From NCBI GenBank assembly GCA_965203475.1, contig OZ241890.1, positions 620,001-684,000 of the forward strand: a stretch of 64,000 nt of DNA. The letters are read 5' to 3'. Below the pieces are notes generated by a model. The model ran no database searches, was not told where the DNA came from, and worked only from the letters and a program-made list of their open reading frames with translations. A program made the position numbers and the translations under genes. Position 1 is the stretch's first letter. Every line of letters begins with the position of its first letter. This document shows positions 17,731 to 25,925 of this stretch, in pieces. Origin of the DNA: JABDMD01 sp965203475. Lineage in GTDB: Bacteria > Pseudomonadota > Gammaproteobacteria > UBA4575.

Positions 17731-18102
17731 ATGCTTGGTATTTTTCGAAAAAAACCTCTCAGATCGCAATTCTATCCACGTGAAGAACGGGTTCCACTGG
17801 AAGGTCAGGTGTTTATCAAACGAATTGGCATGGTCACACTACGGGCTTGTCGTGGCAATATCAGTAAGGGTGGTCTCTACGTTGAAATTACGAATCATGA
17901 TATGGAGCGGGGGAAAAAGGTCGAAATTATCCTAGTCAAGGAAGAGGGAGCCATTCGCCGCTTAACCCGCATGATGGGAATTACCATTCGGGTCGATAAA
18001 AAGGGAGCCGCATTTGTCACCTATAAAAAAGAGGATATTCACTCAGAAAAAGACGTAAAACATGAAGAAGCTTTGCTGCAGCAGGAATTTGGGACGCTGT
18101 AG
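17731..18102 (+). CDS. PilZ-like domain protein
   Basis: This 123-residue protein consists of one PilZ-like beta-barrel. The second c-di-GMP-binding motif is recognisable as Asn43-Ile-Ser-Lys-Gly-Gly (NxSxxG). The first, normally RxxxR, appears only as Arg17-Glu-Glu-Arg20, one residue short, so c-di-GMP binding should not be assumed. The C-terminus is an acidic helix. A c-di-GMP effector role would fit the GGDEF/EAL proteins in the window, but there is no direct link. The ATG at 17731 gives the only full-length reading. Confidence 0.75.
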   Translation: MLGIFRKKPLRSQFYPREERVPLEGQVFIKRIGMVTLRACRGNISKGGLYVEITNHDMERGKKVEIILVKEEGAIRRLTRMMGITIRVDKKGAAFVTYKKEDIHSEKDVKHEEALLQQEFGTL

Positions 18103-18178
18103 ACACTTTCCCGAGCAATCCAGGCTGAATGGATGGAATTTACGGATGAACTGTAGGGGGGGCTAATCACATCCACCG

Positions 18179-18248
18179 TATAATTAAGACTGTAGTTTCT
18201 CTCCTTCTGAAGCTGACCCACGTCCCCTATATGACGTGGGTTTTTTTT
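18179..18248 (+). ncRNA. Candidate small RNA with CU-rich segment and strong terminator
   Basis: A TATAAT at 18179-18184 could start a ~58-nt transcript ending at the terminator at 18217-18248. The unpaired part would contain CTCTCCTTCT, complementary to Shine-Dalgarno sequences, just before a GC-rich hairpin and eight Ts, an arrangement seen in Hfq-dependent sRNAs. I see no good -35 element (the region is GGGGGG). It may instead simply be the 3' untranslated end of the PilZ-like gene. Confidence 0.25.
18217..18248 (+). terminator. Strong Rho-independent terminator
   Basis: CCCACGTC (18217-18224) pairs perfectly with GACGTGGG (18233-18240) across an 8-base loop and is followed by eight Ts. 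It ends the transcript of the PilZ-like gene, or of a small RNA starting inside this gap. Confidence 0.92.
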
Positions 18249-18304
18249 GCGCGTAAGAGAATGCATTTTTTATCGCCAAAAAATTGACGTGATACCATGA
18301 TTTT

Positions 18305-18673
18305 ATGCAAGCGCTACTATTGATTGCTCATGGAAGTCGACGTGAAGAGTCTAATCAAGAAATTCAAGCCTTAACTCAAAAATTACGTCGTATACAAGAA
18401 TCATCTTATGATGTTGTCGAATGTGCATTTCTGGAATTAACAGGACCTTCCATCCCTGAAGGTATAAATCGATGCGTGAAAATGGGTGCCCAGGAGATAA
18501 CTGTATTGCCTTATTTTTTGTCGGCAGGTAGACATGTAGTGACCGACATTCCGAATGAGCTCAATAAAGCTAAACAGATGCATTCCAATATTAAAATAAA
18601 AGTAGCGCCTTATTTTGGTTCGACAACTGAAATAGTGGATTTGTTATATAAATTAGGTGCCAAAGCTTCTTAG
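18305..18673 (+). CDS. CbiX/SirB-type sirohydrochlorin chelatase family protein
   Basis: This 122-residue single-domain chelatase has the N-terminal LLLIAHGSRREESN with His9, and LPYFLSAGRHVVTDIP with His77, the two conserved metal/substrate histidines of the CbiX/SirB short form. It is expected to insert Co2+ or Fe2+ into sirohydrochlorin, feeding cobalamin or sirohaem. No other tetrapyrrole gene is adjacent, so the metal is uncertain. The start lies ~57 bases after a strong terminator, so it has its own promoter. The radical SAM gene follows after 13 bases. Confidence 0.85.
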   Translation: MQALLLIAHGSRREESNQEIQALTQKLRRIQESSYDVVECAFLELTGPSIPEGINRCVKMGAQEITVLPYFLSAGRHVVTDIPNELNKAKQMHSNIKIKVAPYFGSTTEIVDLLYKLGAKAS

Positions 18674-18686
18674 AAATTTATAATTT

Positions 18687-19769
18687 ATGTCGATCACAAA
18701 TAAGGTTGAAGTATCTGAACGAAAAAGAGGGCGCGGCTATAGTCAAGACATAAACAACCGATTCGCATCACTACATAAATCTATTGATGTACATATCGAG
18801 TCTTCTTCATCAAATATTGTGCTGACTCGTCTTAATTCGAATTCAGCAAAATCAATTGTAACCACTAATCAGTCACCAGATGTTCCCTTTGAGCGTAGTG
18901 TTAATCCCTACAGAGGATGTGAACATGGCTGCAGCTACTGCTTTGCTCGGCCAACACATGCCTATCTTGATTGTTCCCCAGGATTAGAATTCGAGTCTAA
19001 AATTTTTTATAAAGAAAATGTGATTTCGCTATTAGAAAAGGAATTTATTAAATCAAAATATGTGCCTAAACCAATATCTTTGGGGAATATTACTGATGTA
19101 TACCAACCCATTGAAAAGAAGTTAGGCATCACGCGTAAATTACTGCAACTGTTTTTAAAGTACAGGCATCCCGTCAGCATTGTCACTAAGTCTTCTTTAA
19201 TTGAAAGAGATATTGATTTACTAGAGGAGTTAGCCAAAAACAAGCTAGTCCATGTTGCTATATCATTAACTACTTTAAATAAACAGTTGGCTCGCAAGTT
19301 AGAACCTCGTGCCCCAACCCCCAAGCGTAGATTACAGGTGATACAAAATCTAAAGTACCAACATATTCCAGTGAGTGTGCTAGTGGCGCCGGTAATTCCT
19401 GTACTAACTGATTATGAAATAGAAAATATTTTAAAAGCATCAAAACAAGCCGGCGCGAGTCGAGCTAATTTTGTGATGTTACGTTTACCGAGCGAGATGA
19501 AATTTTTATTTACGCAGTGGCTTGAAGATCACTATCCATTAAAATCTAAACATATTTTAAATCGATTAAAAGAAATGCATGGAGGAGAGCTGTATCAGTC
19601 AAAATATGGAAGCCGAATGCGTGGAGAAGGTGAATATGCTCGAATGATTGAAGCACGCTTTAAACTTGCTATTAAAAAATTAGGTTTAACGCAAAATAGA
19701 GTTGAACTCGATTCCACTCAGTTTATTAGGCCTGCTGTAATAAAATCACAGCAATTAGAATTATTATAA
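18687..19769 (+). CDS. PA0069-family radical SAM protein
   Basis: This 360-residue radical SAM protein has its [4Fe-4S] motif at Cys78, Cys82 and Cys85 (CEHGCSYCFAR). The surroundings, NPYRGCEHGC and the downstream THAYLDCSPGLEFESKIF, are characteristic of the PA0069 / SplB-like group. The reaction is unknown; members are often annotated as putative DNA-repair or tRNA-related enzymes without proof. It probably shares a transcript with the CbiX-like gene. It is convergent with the MBL hydrolase, with the two ends directly abutting. Confidence 0.88.
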   Translation: MSITNKVEVSERKRGRGYSQDINNRFASLHKSIDVHIESSSSNIVLTRLNSNSAKSIVTTNQSPDVPFERSVNPYRGCEHGCSYCFARPTHAYLDCSPGLEFESKIFYKENVISLLEKEFIKSKYVPKPISLGNITDVYQPIEKKLGITRKLLQLFLKYRHPVSIVTKSSLIERDIDLLEELAKNKLVHVAISLTTLNKQLARKLEPRAPTPKRRLQVIQNLKYQHIPVSVLVAPVIPVLTDYEIENILKASKQAGASRANFVMLRLPSEMKFLFTQWLEDHYPLKSKHILNRLKEMHGGELYQSKYGSRMRGEGEYARMIEARFKLAIKKLGLTQNRVELDSTQFIRPAVIKSQQLELL

Positions 19770-20483
19770 TTACGTAATTTTTAATTCTTTTTTAGAAACG
19801 GCAGAGTAGGGCGAATTTCTCACTTGATCGTGTATTTTCATTCGGTAGCGTACGAATTGATCGACTTCAGTGAAATGCATAAATGGATTACCTTCAAACT
19901 CCTCAGCCAATGTTGAAGTTTTTTGAACTGCATAATGGTGACCAGGATGGATTACAATACTGTCGGGTAATTCATCACGAAACTTTTTTAATGTGGTATG
20001 CATTTGTTCTGGGTCTCCACCATGCAAATCACAACGGCCACAGCCGAAAACAAAAAGTGTATCCCCGGTGAGTAGATCATTTTGAATTCGATAACAGGTA
20101 GAGCCTGGTGTATGTCCAGGGGTATGCATAATGTTTATTTCAGTCTCACCTAGAACAATTTTATCCCCGCCATGATGTAAACTGGGTTTTGTAAGTTTTT
20201 GATTCCAGAATTCAGCTTCAGCCTTCAGCAAGTTTACAGTCGCATCAAAATGATTTAATACGCCCTCGATTCCATTGATGTGATCATGATGACTATGGGT
20301 CAATAAAATGTCTGTAATTTTTACATCTAATTGTTTTGCGCGGCTTACGATTGCCGGTACGTCCCAAGCTGGATCCACCACGGCCGCCTTTTTGGTTTTT
20401 TCATCAACGATAAGATATACAAAATTTTCCATCGGGCCTAATTCCATGGCTTCGATACTGTAATGTTGTTTATTGTTTTGCAT
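19770..20483 (-). CDS. MBL-fold metallohydrolase (glyoxalase II-like)
   Basis: This 237-residue metallo-beta-lactamase-fold protein has the motif THSHHDH (His63, His65, Asp67, His68), MHTPGHTPGSTCY, the bridging Asp in LLTGDTLFVFGCGRCD, and HPGHHY. The FGCGRCD segment is typical of glyoxalase II-like and persulfide-dioxygenase-like subgroups. The C-terminal ~40 residues (EVDQFVRYRMKI) are short compared with GloB. Thioester hydrolysis is the most likely chemistry; substrate unknown. Confidence 0.85.
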   Translation of the reverse strand: MQNNKQHYSIEAMELGPMENFVYLIVDEKTKKAAVVDPAWDVPAIVSRAKQLDVKITDILLTHSHHDHINGIEGVLNHFDATVNLLKAEAEFWNQKLTKPSLHHGGDKIVLGETEINIMHTPGHTPGSTCYRIQNDLLTGDTLFVFGCGRCDLHGGDPEQMHTTLKKFRDELPDSIVIHPGHHYAVQKTSTLAEEFEGNPFMHFTEVDQFVRYRMKIHDQVRNSPYSAVSKKELKIT

Positions 20484-20525
20484 GATGTATAAAATTGTAA
20501 CAGCCTTAGTGTTTTAATCCCATAT

Positions 20526-21092
20526 ATGAATACGCTAAAAGATTATATTAGCCATGATTTGAAAATTTTATCTATCGGATTAAATCCTTCTACTATTTCA
20601 GTTCAAAATGGTTTTTATTTTGCTAATCCTAGAAATAGATTTTGGCGTGCATTAAATGCCAGTAATTTATTAGAAGAGGAGCTAATCCCTTCTGAACAGT
20701 CACAAGAGATCTTATTTACAAGATATAAAATTGGGTTTACAGATGTAGTGAAACGTCATTCATCGATGGGGAAAGATTTAAAAGCAAGTGATTTTAAAAA
20801 GTATGCTCCAGCGCTAAATCATAATATTAAAAAATATGCGCCGAAAATTTGCTGGTTTCATGGCAAGGTAGCCATTAAAAAATTTCTCAATTACTCGGGA
20901 GTAGAAGAGTATAAACCCTATATTTCAGAAATTGACTGGGGCAAACAAAAGTTTAACTTGCATCAATCTTGGGTATTTGTATCCCCAAATCCAAGTCCTG
21001 CTAATGCAGCATTTTCATTAAATGAGATAACATCCTGGTATAGAAAGTTATACAATTTAATCCATGGAGTTAGCATTAACATGCCTTGTTAA
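20526..21092 (+). CDS. mug: Mismatch-specific uracil/thymine-DNA glycosylase (Mug/TDG family)
   Basis: This 188-residue glycosylase of the Mug/TDG branch removes uracil or thymine mispaired with guanine. Family motif 1 is GLNPSTIS (residues ~18-25) followed by NGFYFANPRNRFWRAL. Motif 2 is FVSPNPSPANAAF near residue 160, whose SPSPAN-like loop inserts into DNA. The Asn20 position matches the catalytic Asn of Mug. It is monocistronic, with a short divergent gap to the MBL gene. Confidence 0.85.
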   Translation: MNTLKDYISHDLKILSIGLNPSTISVQNGFYFANPRNRFWRALNASNLLEEELIPSEQSQEILFTRYKIGFTDVVKRHSSMGKDLKASDFKKYAPALNHNIKKYAPKICWFHGKVAIKKFLNYSGVEEYKPYISEIDWGKQKFNLHQSWVFVSPNPSPANAAFSLNEITSWYRKLYNLIHGVSINMPC

Positions 21093-21118
21093 ATATAAAA
21101 AATAAAGGAGATATGCAA

Positions 21119-21502
21119 ATGACGAATGAGCAAAAACTAAAAAGTTTAAAAATAGCTTTGTATGTATTTGGAATATTTTTCATATTTGGTGTGTATGCAA
21201 TGATGATGTACATCTGGCCTGAAGGATGGGGATGGACACCTAGACAACCTGAGTATGAACAAATGATTATGGGGGTGTATGCAACACTCGGCGTATTTTT
21301 AATTCTTGCTGCTAAAAATCCAATGGAACACCGTAGCCTAATTTGGTTTACAATTTGGTCAAGTATAGTGCATGCAGGCATTATGTTGATTCAGGCAATT
21401 GTAGATGAAACTGAAAGAATGAATTTAATTGGAGATGTTCCTGCGTTATTTCTAGTAGCGATAATTCTTTGGTATTTAATGCCCGACAAGTCTGCTCAGT
21501 AA
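21119..21502 (+). CDS. DUF6632-like four-helix membrane protein
   Basis: This 127-residue inner-membrane protein has about four helices and conserved-looking segments MMMYIWPEGWGWTP, MIMGVYATLGVFLILAAKNP and HAGIMLIQAIVDE. It resembles DUF6632-type proteins of unknown function. The start is taken at ATG 21119 because AAAGGAG (21104-21110) lies eight bases before it; the ATG at 21113 is too close. A hairpin follows the stop. Confidence 0.65.
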   Translation: MTNEQKLKSLKIALYVFGIFFIFGVYAMMMYIWPEGWGWTPRQPEYEQMIMGVYATLGVFLILAAKNPMEHRSLIWFTIWSSIVHAGIMLIQAIVDETERMNLIGDVPALFLVAIILWYLMPDKSAQ

Positions 21503-21525
21503 AAATTTGAATTCATAAATTGATT

Positions 21526-21551
21526 AAGAGCATTCATTATTGAATGCTCTT
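21526..21551 (+). terminator. Hairpin after the DUF6632-like gene
   Basis: AAGAGCATTCA (21526-21536) and TGAATGCTCTT (21541-21551) form a perfect 11-bp stem with a TTAT loop. No T-run follows, so it may be a weak terminator or an RNA-stability element. It also contains the ATG at 21544, which argues for the later start of the next gene. Confidence 0.55.
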
Positions 21552-21561
21552 GGAATTATAT

Positions 21562-22047
21562 ATGCGAATAAAATTACTATTAAGTTTCTTTGTTCTTATA
21601 TGTCTCATATCTTGTACTGAGAATTCCGAGCTTAAAAATAATGACCAATTAGCAAGAGATGCGTTATCAGGTGTTTGGCGTGGAGAAGGGAAATACCAAA
21701 ATGAACAGGATCAGGGCTGGGTAGAATATTGGAAAATAATTAGACATCAAGATGGAACTTTTGAAGTCCAATATTTGGTCATACACAAAGAAGATAAATT
21801 TTACGAATATGCCAATGATACGGGCCAATGGTTCTATGAGAATGGTAGTTATTCCGAAATCAATAAAAATAATCAAAAATCTGTTTACACTGTGTATTCA
21901 GTTAAGAAAGATAGTTTTGAGTACAATTTGGTTCAGAATGAGACCACAACTAAAATTAGCGAAATTAAGACCGTGGCTGAATATCAGTTACAGGACCCAC
22001 CTGATGGGTATAAAGAGCTAAAGCATGAAAAAGAATCAGGACATTAG
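21562..22047 (+). CDS. Hypothetical lipoprotein, 161 aa
   Basis: The N-terminus MRIKLLLSFFVLICLISC is a lipoprotein signal with the lipid-modified cysteine at residue 18. The mature domain (~140 residues) is predicted to be beta-rich, with SGVWRGEGKYQNEQDQGWVEYW and repeated aromatic strands, suggesting a small lipocalin-like or copper-resistance-like barrel; no family is firmly recognised. The start at ATG 21562 is preferred because it follows GGAATT and lies outside the hairpin covering the earlier ATG. dsbB starts 14 bases downstream. Confidence 0.65.
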   Translation: MRIKLLLSFFVLICLISCTENSELKNNDQLARDALSGVWRGEGKYQNEQDQGWVEYWKIIRHQDGTFEVQYLVIHKEDKFYEYANDTGQWFYENGSYSEINKNNQKSVYTVYSVKKDSFEYNLVQNETTTKISEIKTVAEYQLQDPPDGYKELKHEKESGH

Positions 22048-22061
22048 AGAATTTAGATTAA

Positions 22062-22559
22062 ATGTTTAGTTATCGCGCATTTAATGTATATGGGTTTTTG
22101 CTTTGTGTATTTGCAATGCTATTTGCCGTTCTTTATTTAGAAAGAACACTATATTTAGATCCTTGCCCTTTATGCGTAATGGATCGGGCAGTGATTATAG
22201 GAATTGCTGTGCTATTTTTTATCGCATTGATTTTCAATCCAAAGTCTACAATGAAGATAATTCTTGGAATCCTCACTTCAATTTTGTGTGTCATTGGGAT
22301 TGGGTTCGCCTCAAGGCATATTTGGTTGCAAAATTTACCAAAAGACCAAGTTCCAGAGTGTGGACCCGATATCTACTACATGCTAGATACCTTGCCGTTG
22401 TTTGATGTGTTAGGAAAAGTTTTAACAGGCTCAGGATCCTGTGCTGATATAAGCTGGACATTTATGGGGTTAACCATACCCGAACAAACCCTAATTTTAT
22501 TTCTTGGGCTATTGGTATTAGCCTTGATTCAGACGTTTAGAACCAATAAGTCTTTCTAA
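22062..22559 (+). CDS. dsbB: Disulfide bond formation protein DsbB
   Basis: This 165-residue four-helix membrane protein re-oxidises DsbA and passes electrons to quinone. The first redox pair is Cys35/Cys38 (DPCPLCVMDR) and the second Cys100/Cys127 in the periplasmic loop (VPECGPDI ... GSGSCADI), in the usual arrangement. The quinone-site Arg lies in MDR. It is close behind the lipoprotein gene. DsbA is not in the window, but several disulfide- or thiol-bearing envelope proteins are. Confidence 0.93.
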   Translation: MFSYRAFNVYGFLLCVFAMLFAVLYLERTLYLDPCPLCVMDRAVIIGIAVLFFIALIFNPKSTMKIILGILTSILCVIGIGFASRHIWLQNLPKDQVPECGPDIYYMLDTLPLFDVLGKVLTGSGSCADISWTFMGLTIPEQTLILFLGLLVLALIQTFRTNKSF

Positions 22560-22666
22560 AGAGGAATTAATTCCGTTAACATTTGTCATCGAACCATTGA
22601 TGCAATATCTGCATTACTTTAAGGTTCTAATAATTATGATGAAGATTAATTTGTGCCTACGAGCAT

Positions 22667-23833
22667 ATGGAAATGAGTACTGTAGCTGAAGAATTACACC
22701 CAATACCTAATCGAGTACCACCGGCGACTCGATTTGTGCAATTGCATGGTGACTATGGGACAAGCGACTTCATTATGCGACGAGGAGGCCGACTTCCTGA
22801 AGTTAATATTGCTTATGAGTCTTGGGGAAAACTGTCAGAGATGCATGACAATGCGGTATTAGTGTTTACTGGTTTGTCGCCCTCTGCGCATGCATGTTCT
22901 TCAGAGAAAGATCCAACGCCTGGCTGGTGGGAGTACATGATTGGGCCTGGCAAACCTATCGATACAAATCGATTTTATGTCGTGTGTGTCAACTCCTTGG
23001 GAAGCTGTTTTGGATCTACTAGCGCAACTTCAATTAATCCTTTAACTGGTAAACAATATTGTGCTGAATATCCTGAATTAACGATAGAAGACATAGCGAA
23101 AGCAGGACATCACGCAGTGCAGGAATTAGGCATTGATCATTTATGTGCGGTGGTGGGGGCATCGATGGGTGGGATGTCTTCTTTAGCCTATGCACTTCAA
23201 TATCCTGATGAGGTAGATTACTTAGTTACTATTTCTGCGGCTTGTCGTTCATTGCCATTAGCGATTGCGATGCGTTCGTTGCAACGTGAAATTGTACGTT
23301 GCGATCCAGAATGGAAAAACGGATGTTATGAGCCTGATGAAGAACCAAAACGTGGTATGGTGCTCGCAAGAAAATTAGGGCTTATGTCTTATCGAGCAGC
23401 AGCTGAATGGAATGAGCGATTTAATCGTGCTCGTGTAGATGCTTCTCGGAAAAGTAAAGATATATTTGGGATCGAGTTTGAAGTTGAATCCTATCTTGAT
23501 TATAACGCGCATAAATTTGCAGAAGGCTTTGATGCTAACAGTTATTTATATCTATCGCGAGCTATGGATTTATTCGATGTCGCTGAGCATGGAGGTTCAG
23601 TTAATGCAGGATTGGCTAAGATTCACACCAAAAAAACATTAGTCATTGGCGTAGAAACCGATATTTTATTTCCTGTGCATCAGCAGCAGGAAATTTACAA
23701 TGGTGTAAAGAATGCGGGACGCGACGTTGAATTTGCTCGTTTACCATCCATTAAAGGGCATGATTCTTTTTTAATTGATGATGAGCAATTCTCACCTGTG
23801 ATGAATAAGTTTTTTGCCGAGATAGATATTTAA
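22667..23833 (+). CDS. metX: MetX-family O-acyltransferase; serine O-succinyltransferase type likely
   Basis: This 388-residue alpha/beta-hydrolase acyltransferase has its nucleophile Ser166 in GASMGGMSS, Asp in VETDILFPV and His in GHDSFLID. It would usually be called homoserine O-acetyltransferase. However, the oxyanion region reads GLSPSAHA (residues 69-76), and the surrounding GWWEYMIGPGKPIDT and VNSLGSCFGST segments resemble the serine O-succinyltransferase (SST) branch known from Xanthomonas-type bacteria, which feeds cysteine rather than methionine synthesis. That assignment is from memory and not proven. The start is uncertain between ATG 22667 and 22673. Its 3' end forms one arm of a shared terminator with gltA. 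Confidence 0.85.
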   Translation: MEMSTVAEELHPIPNRVPPATRFVQLHGDYGTSDFIMRRGGRLPEVNIAYESWGKLSEMHDNAVLVFTGLSPSAHACSSEKDPTPGWWEYMIGPGKPIDTNRFYVVCVNSLGSCFGSTSATSINPLTGKQYCAEYPELTIEDIAKAGHHAVQELGIDHLCAVVGASMGGMSSLAYALQYPDEVDYLVTISAACRSLPLAIAMRSLQREIVRCDPEWKNGCYEPDEEPKRGMVLARKLGLMSYRAAAEWNERFNRARVDASRKSKDIFGIEFEVESYLDYNAHKFAEGFDANSYLYLSRAMDLFDVAEHGGSVNAGLAKIHTKKTLVIGVETDILFPVHQQQEIYNGVKNAGRDVEFARLPSIKGHDSFLIDDEQFSPVMNKFFAEIDI

Positions 23834-23849
23834 TTCTTCTCGGCAAAAA
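23811..23849. terminator. Bidirectional terminator shared by metX and gltA
   Basis: TTTTTGCCGAGA (23811-23822) pairs perfectly with TCTCGGCAAAAA (23838-23849). The first arm lies inside the last codons of metX and the second precedes the stop of the convergent gltA. T-rich flanks occur on both strands, so it can terminate both transcripts. Confidence 0.78.
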
Positions 23850-23851
23850 TT

Positions 23852-25156
23852 TTAACGTTTACTGATATCTACGTAATCACGCTCGTCAGGGCCAGTATAT
23901 AATTGTCTTGGCCTTCCAATTTTCGCATCGGGCTGTCCCATATGCTCTTTCCAATGCGAAATCCAACCAACAGTGCGTGCCAGCGCAAAGATCACGGTAA
24001 ACATGTTGAGTGGAATTCCCATGGCGCGCAAAATGATACCTGAATAGAAATCTACATTTGGATATAGTTTACGTTCAACAAAGTAATCATCTTCTAAGGC
24101 AATTTTTTCCAATTCCATTGCAGTATCAAATAGTGGTTTATTAGGATTATCATCACCTAATTCGCCTAAAAGTGCGTGACACACTTCGCGAATAATTTTT
24201 GCTCTGGGGTCATAATTTTTATAAACACGATGACCAAAGCCCATTAAACGAAATTGTGAATCTTTATCTTTAGCACGTTCAATGTAGTACTGAACGTCAT
24301 TATCAGATTCAACAATGTCTTCCAACATTCTAATTACAGCTTCATTTGCACCGCCATGTGCAGGGCCCCAAAGAGAACTAATTCCAGCAGATAATGCGGC
24401 ATATGGGTTAGCGCCTGAACTACCTGCAAGTCGCACGGTAGAGGTTGATGCATTTTGCTCATGGTCCGCATGCAAGATCAAAATCACATCCATGGCGCGC
24501 ACAAAGACGGGACTAGGCTGATAATTCATGCTCGGTAATCCAAACATCATATGTAAGAAGTTGGATACATAATCCAGGCTGTTGTCAGGATACATAAATG
24601 GTTGACCAATCGAGTATTTGTGTACCCATGCACACATGGTTGGCATTTTTGCAATCATACGTTTGGCTGCAATTTCTCGTGACTCTGCATCATGTACATC
24701 AATTTGATCATGATAAAATGCAGATAATGCGCCCACTGTGGCTACCATCATGGCCATGGGGTGAGAATTATTGTGGAAACCTAAATAGAAACGTCTCATT
24801 TTTTCGTCGAGCAGGGTGTGTAATTTCTGCCGGTTTTCAAACGACTCAAATTGCTGTTTGGTGGGAAGTTCTCCGTATAACAGCAAATAGCACACCTCGA
24901 GATAGGTACTTTTTTCAGCCAGCTGTTCAATCGGATAACCCCGATAACGCAATAACCCTAAATCCCCATCAATAAAGGTAATTTCACTTTCGCAACTACC
25001 CGTTGAAACAAAGCCTGGATCATATGTGAAATATCCAAGTTCATTATAAAGGCTACGAATATCAATGGTGCTGGGGCCATTGACCCCATCAATGATTGGT
25101 AGGTCGACCTGTTTCCCTGTTGTATTGTCCGTCACTGTTACGGTGCGATCTGCCAT
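23852..25156 (-). CDS. gltA: Citrate synthase
   Basis: This 434-residue hexameric-type citrate synthase condenses acetyl-CoA and oxaloacetate. It has HADHEQNASTSTVRLAGSS and WGPAHGGANEAV around the substrate histidines, the catalytic GFGHRVYKNYDPRAK, and the Asp region ARTVGWISHWKEH. The N-terminal ~50-residue beta domain typical of the NADH-regulated gammaproteobacterial enzyme is present (DGVNGPSTIDIRSLY). It is a single gene with a ~230-bp upstream region that contains the 6-bp inverted repeat TTCCAC/GTGGAA at 25201-25217. Confidence 0.96.
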   Translation of the reverse strand: MADRTVTVTDNTTGKQVDLPIIDGVNGPSTIDIRSLYNELGYFTYDPGFVSTGSCESEITFIDGDLGLLRYRGYPIEQLAEKSTYLEVCYLLLYGELPTKQQFESFENRQKLHTLLDEKMRRFYLGFHNNSHPMAMMVATVGALSAFYHDQIDVHDAESREIAAKRMIAKMPTMCAWVHKYSIGQPFMYPDNSLDYVSNFLHMMFGLPSMNYQPSPVFVRAMDVILILHADHEQNASTSTVRLAGSSGANPYAALSAGISSLWGPAHGGANEAVIRMLEDIVESDNDVQYYIERAKDKDSQFRLMGFGHRVYKNYDPRAKIIREVCHALLGELGDDNPNKPLFDTAMELEKIALEDDYFVERKLYPNVDFYSGIILRAMGIPLNMFTVIFALARTVGWISHWKEHMGQPDAKIGRPRQLYTGPDERDYVDISKR

Positions 25157-25385
25157 CGGTATCTCCTAGTTAAATTGCCTTTTTGAGCAATATGAGGCTA
25201 TTCCACGTAATGTGGAATCTCCCATCTAAATATTAATTTATAAGTTAGATTACTAAGTTAATGTAATTTATTGTAATTATTAAATCTTACTACTACCCAA
25301 AATTGATCTGAGCAGCATAGAACTTCATCTACTGTACCCAGATTATAGCATTTTTGAATTCTCTAGTAGAGAAGGGTGTTCGAGC

Positions 25386-25922
25386 TTATGTAGACCAATT
25401 GCTTAAAAATTGTTCAATAAAACTAGAAATCTCTTCGATTTCGTTTAAATTGAGTAACGGTAGAGCGCTTGTGACGCCCTCGGGTTGATCGGTGGCAATG
25501 GCAATTACATGCCTGTCATTGGCTGAAATCAGTGGCTTATCTAAGCTTGGGCGGTGAATCTCAATCTTTGGTATAGGCGCAGCCTTAAACCCCTCCACCA
25601 TGACAACATCGATTGTATCGGTGCAAATATGCTGTAATGCTTGTTCCAGGGATAGCTCTTTGCTGGTTTCTTCATGCTCAACCATTAATGCCCAACGCTT
25701 TTGCGAAGAGATCAGCATTTGTTGGGCTCCTGCTTTACGAATTTTATAGCTATCTTTCTGAGGGTGATCGATATCAAACGTATGATGTGCGTGTTTAATC
25801 ACTGCCACCTGCCGTCCATTAGCCGTTAATCGTGGAAGTAACTTTTCCAGGAGTGTTGTTTTCCCTGATCCGCTATAGGCACACAAGCCAAGGACCGGTT
25901 TTTTAAACTTTATGCTTTCCAT
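25386..25922 (-). CDS. mobB: Molybdopterin-guanine dinucleotide biosynthesis adaptor MobB
   Basis: This 178-residue P-loop GTPase has Walker A SGSGKTTLLEKLL (Lys21) and the MobB hallmarks VIKHAHHTFDIDHPQKDSYKIRKAG and VMVEGFKAAPIPKIEI. It binds GTP and assists MobA or Moco delivery to enzymes of the bis-MGD type. It is immediately downstream of mobA with a three-base gap. Its presence implies bis-MGD enzymes elsewhere in the genome. Confidence 0.93.
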   Translation of the reverse strand: MESIKFKKPVLGLCAYSGSGKTTLLEKLLPRLTANGRQVAVIKHAHHTFDIDHPQKDSYKIRKAGAQQMLISSQKRWALMVEHEETSKELSLEQALQHICTDTIDVVMVEGFKAAPIPKIEIHRPSLDKPLISANDRHVIAIATDQPEGVTSALPLLNLNEIEEISSFIEQFLSNWST

Positions 25923-25925
25923 GTT

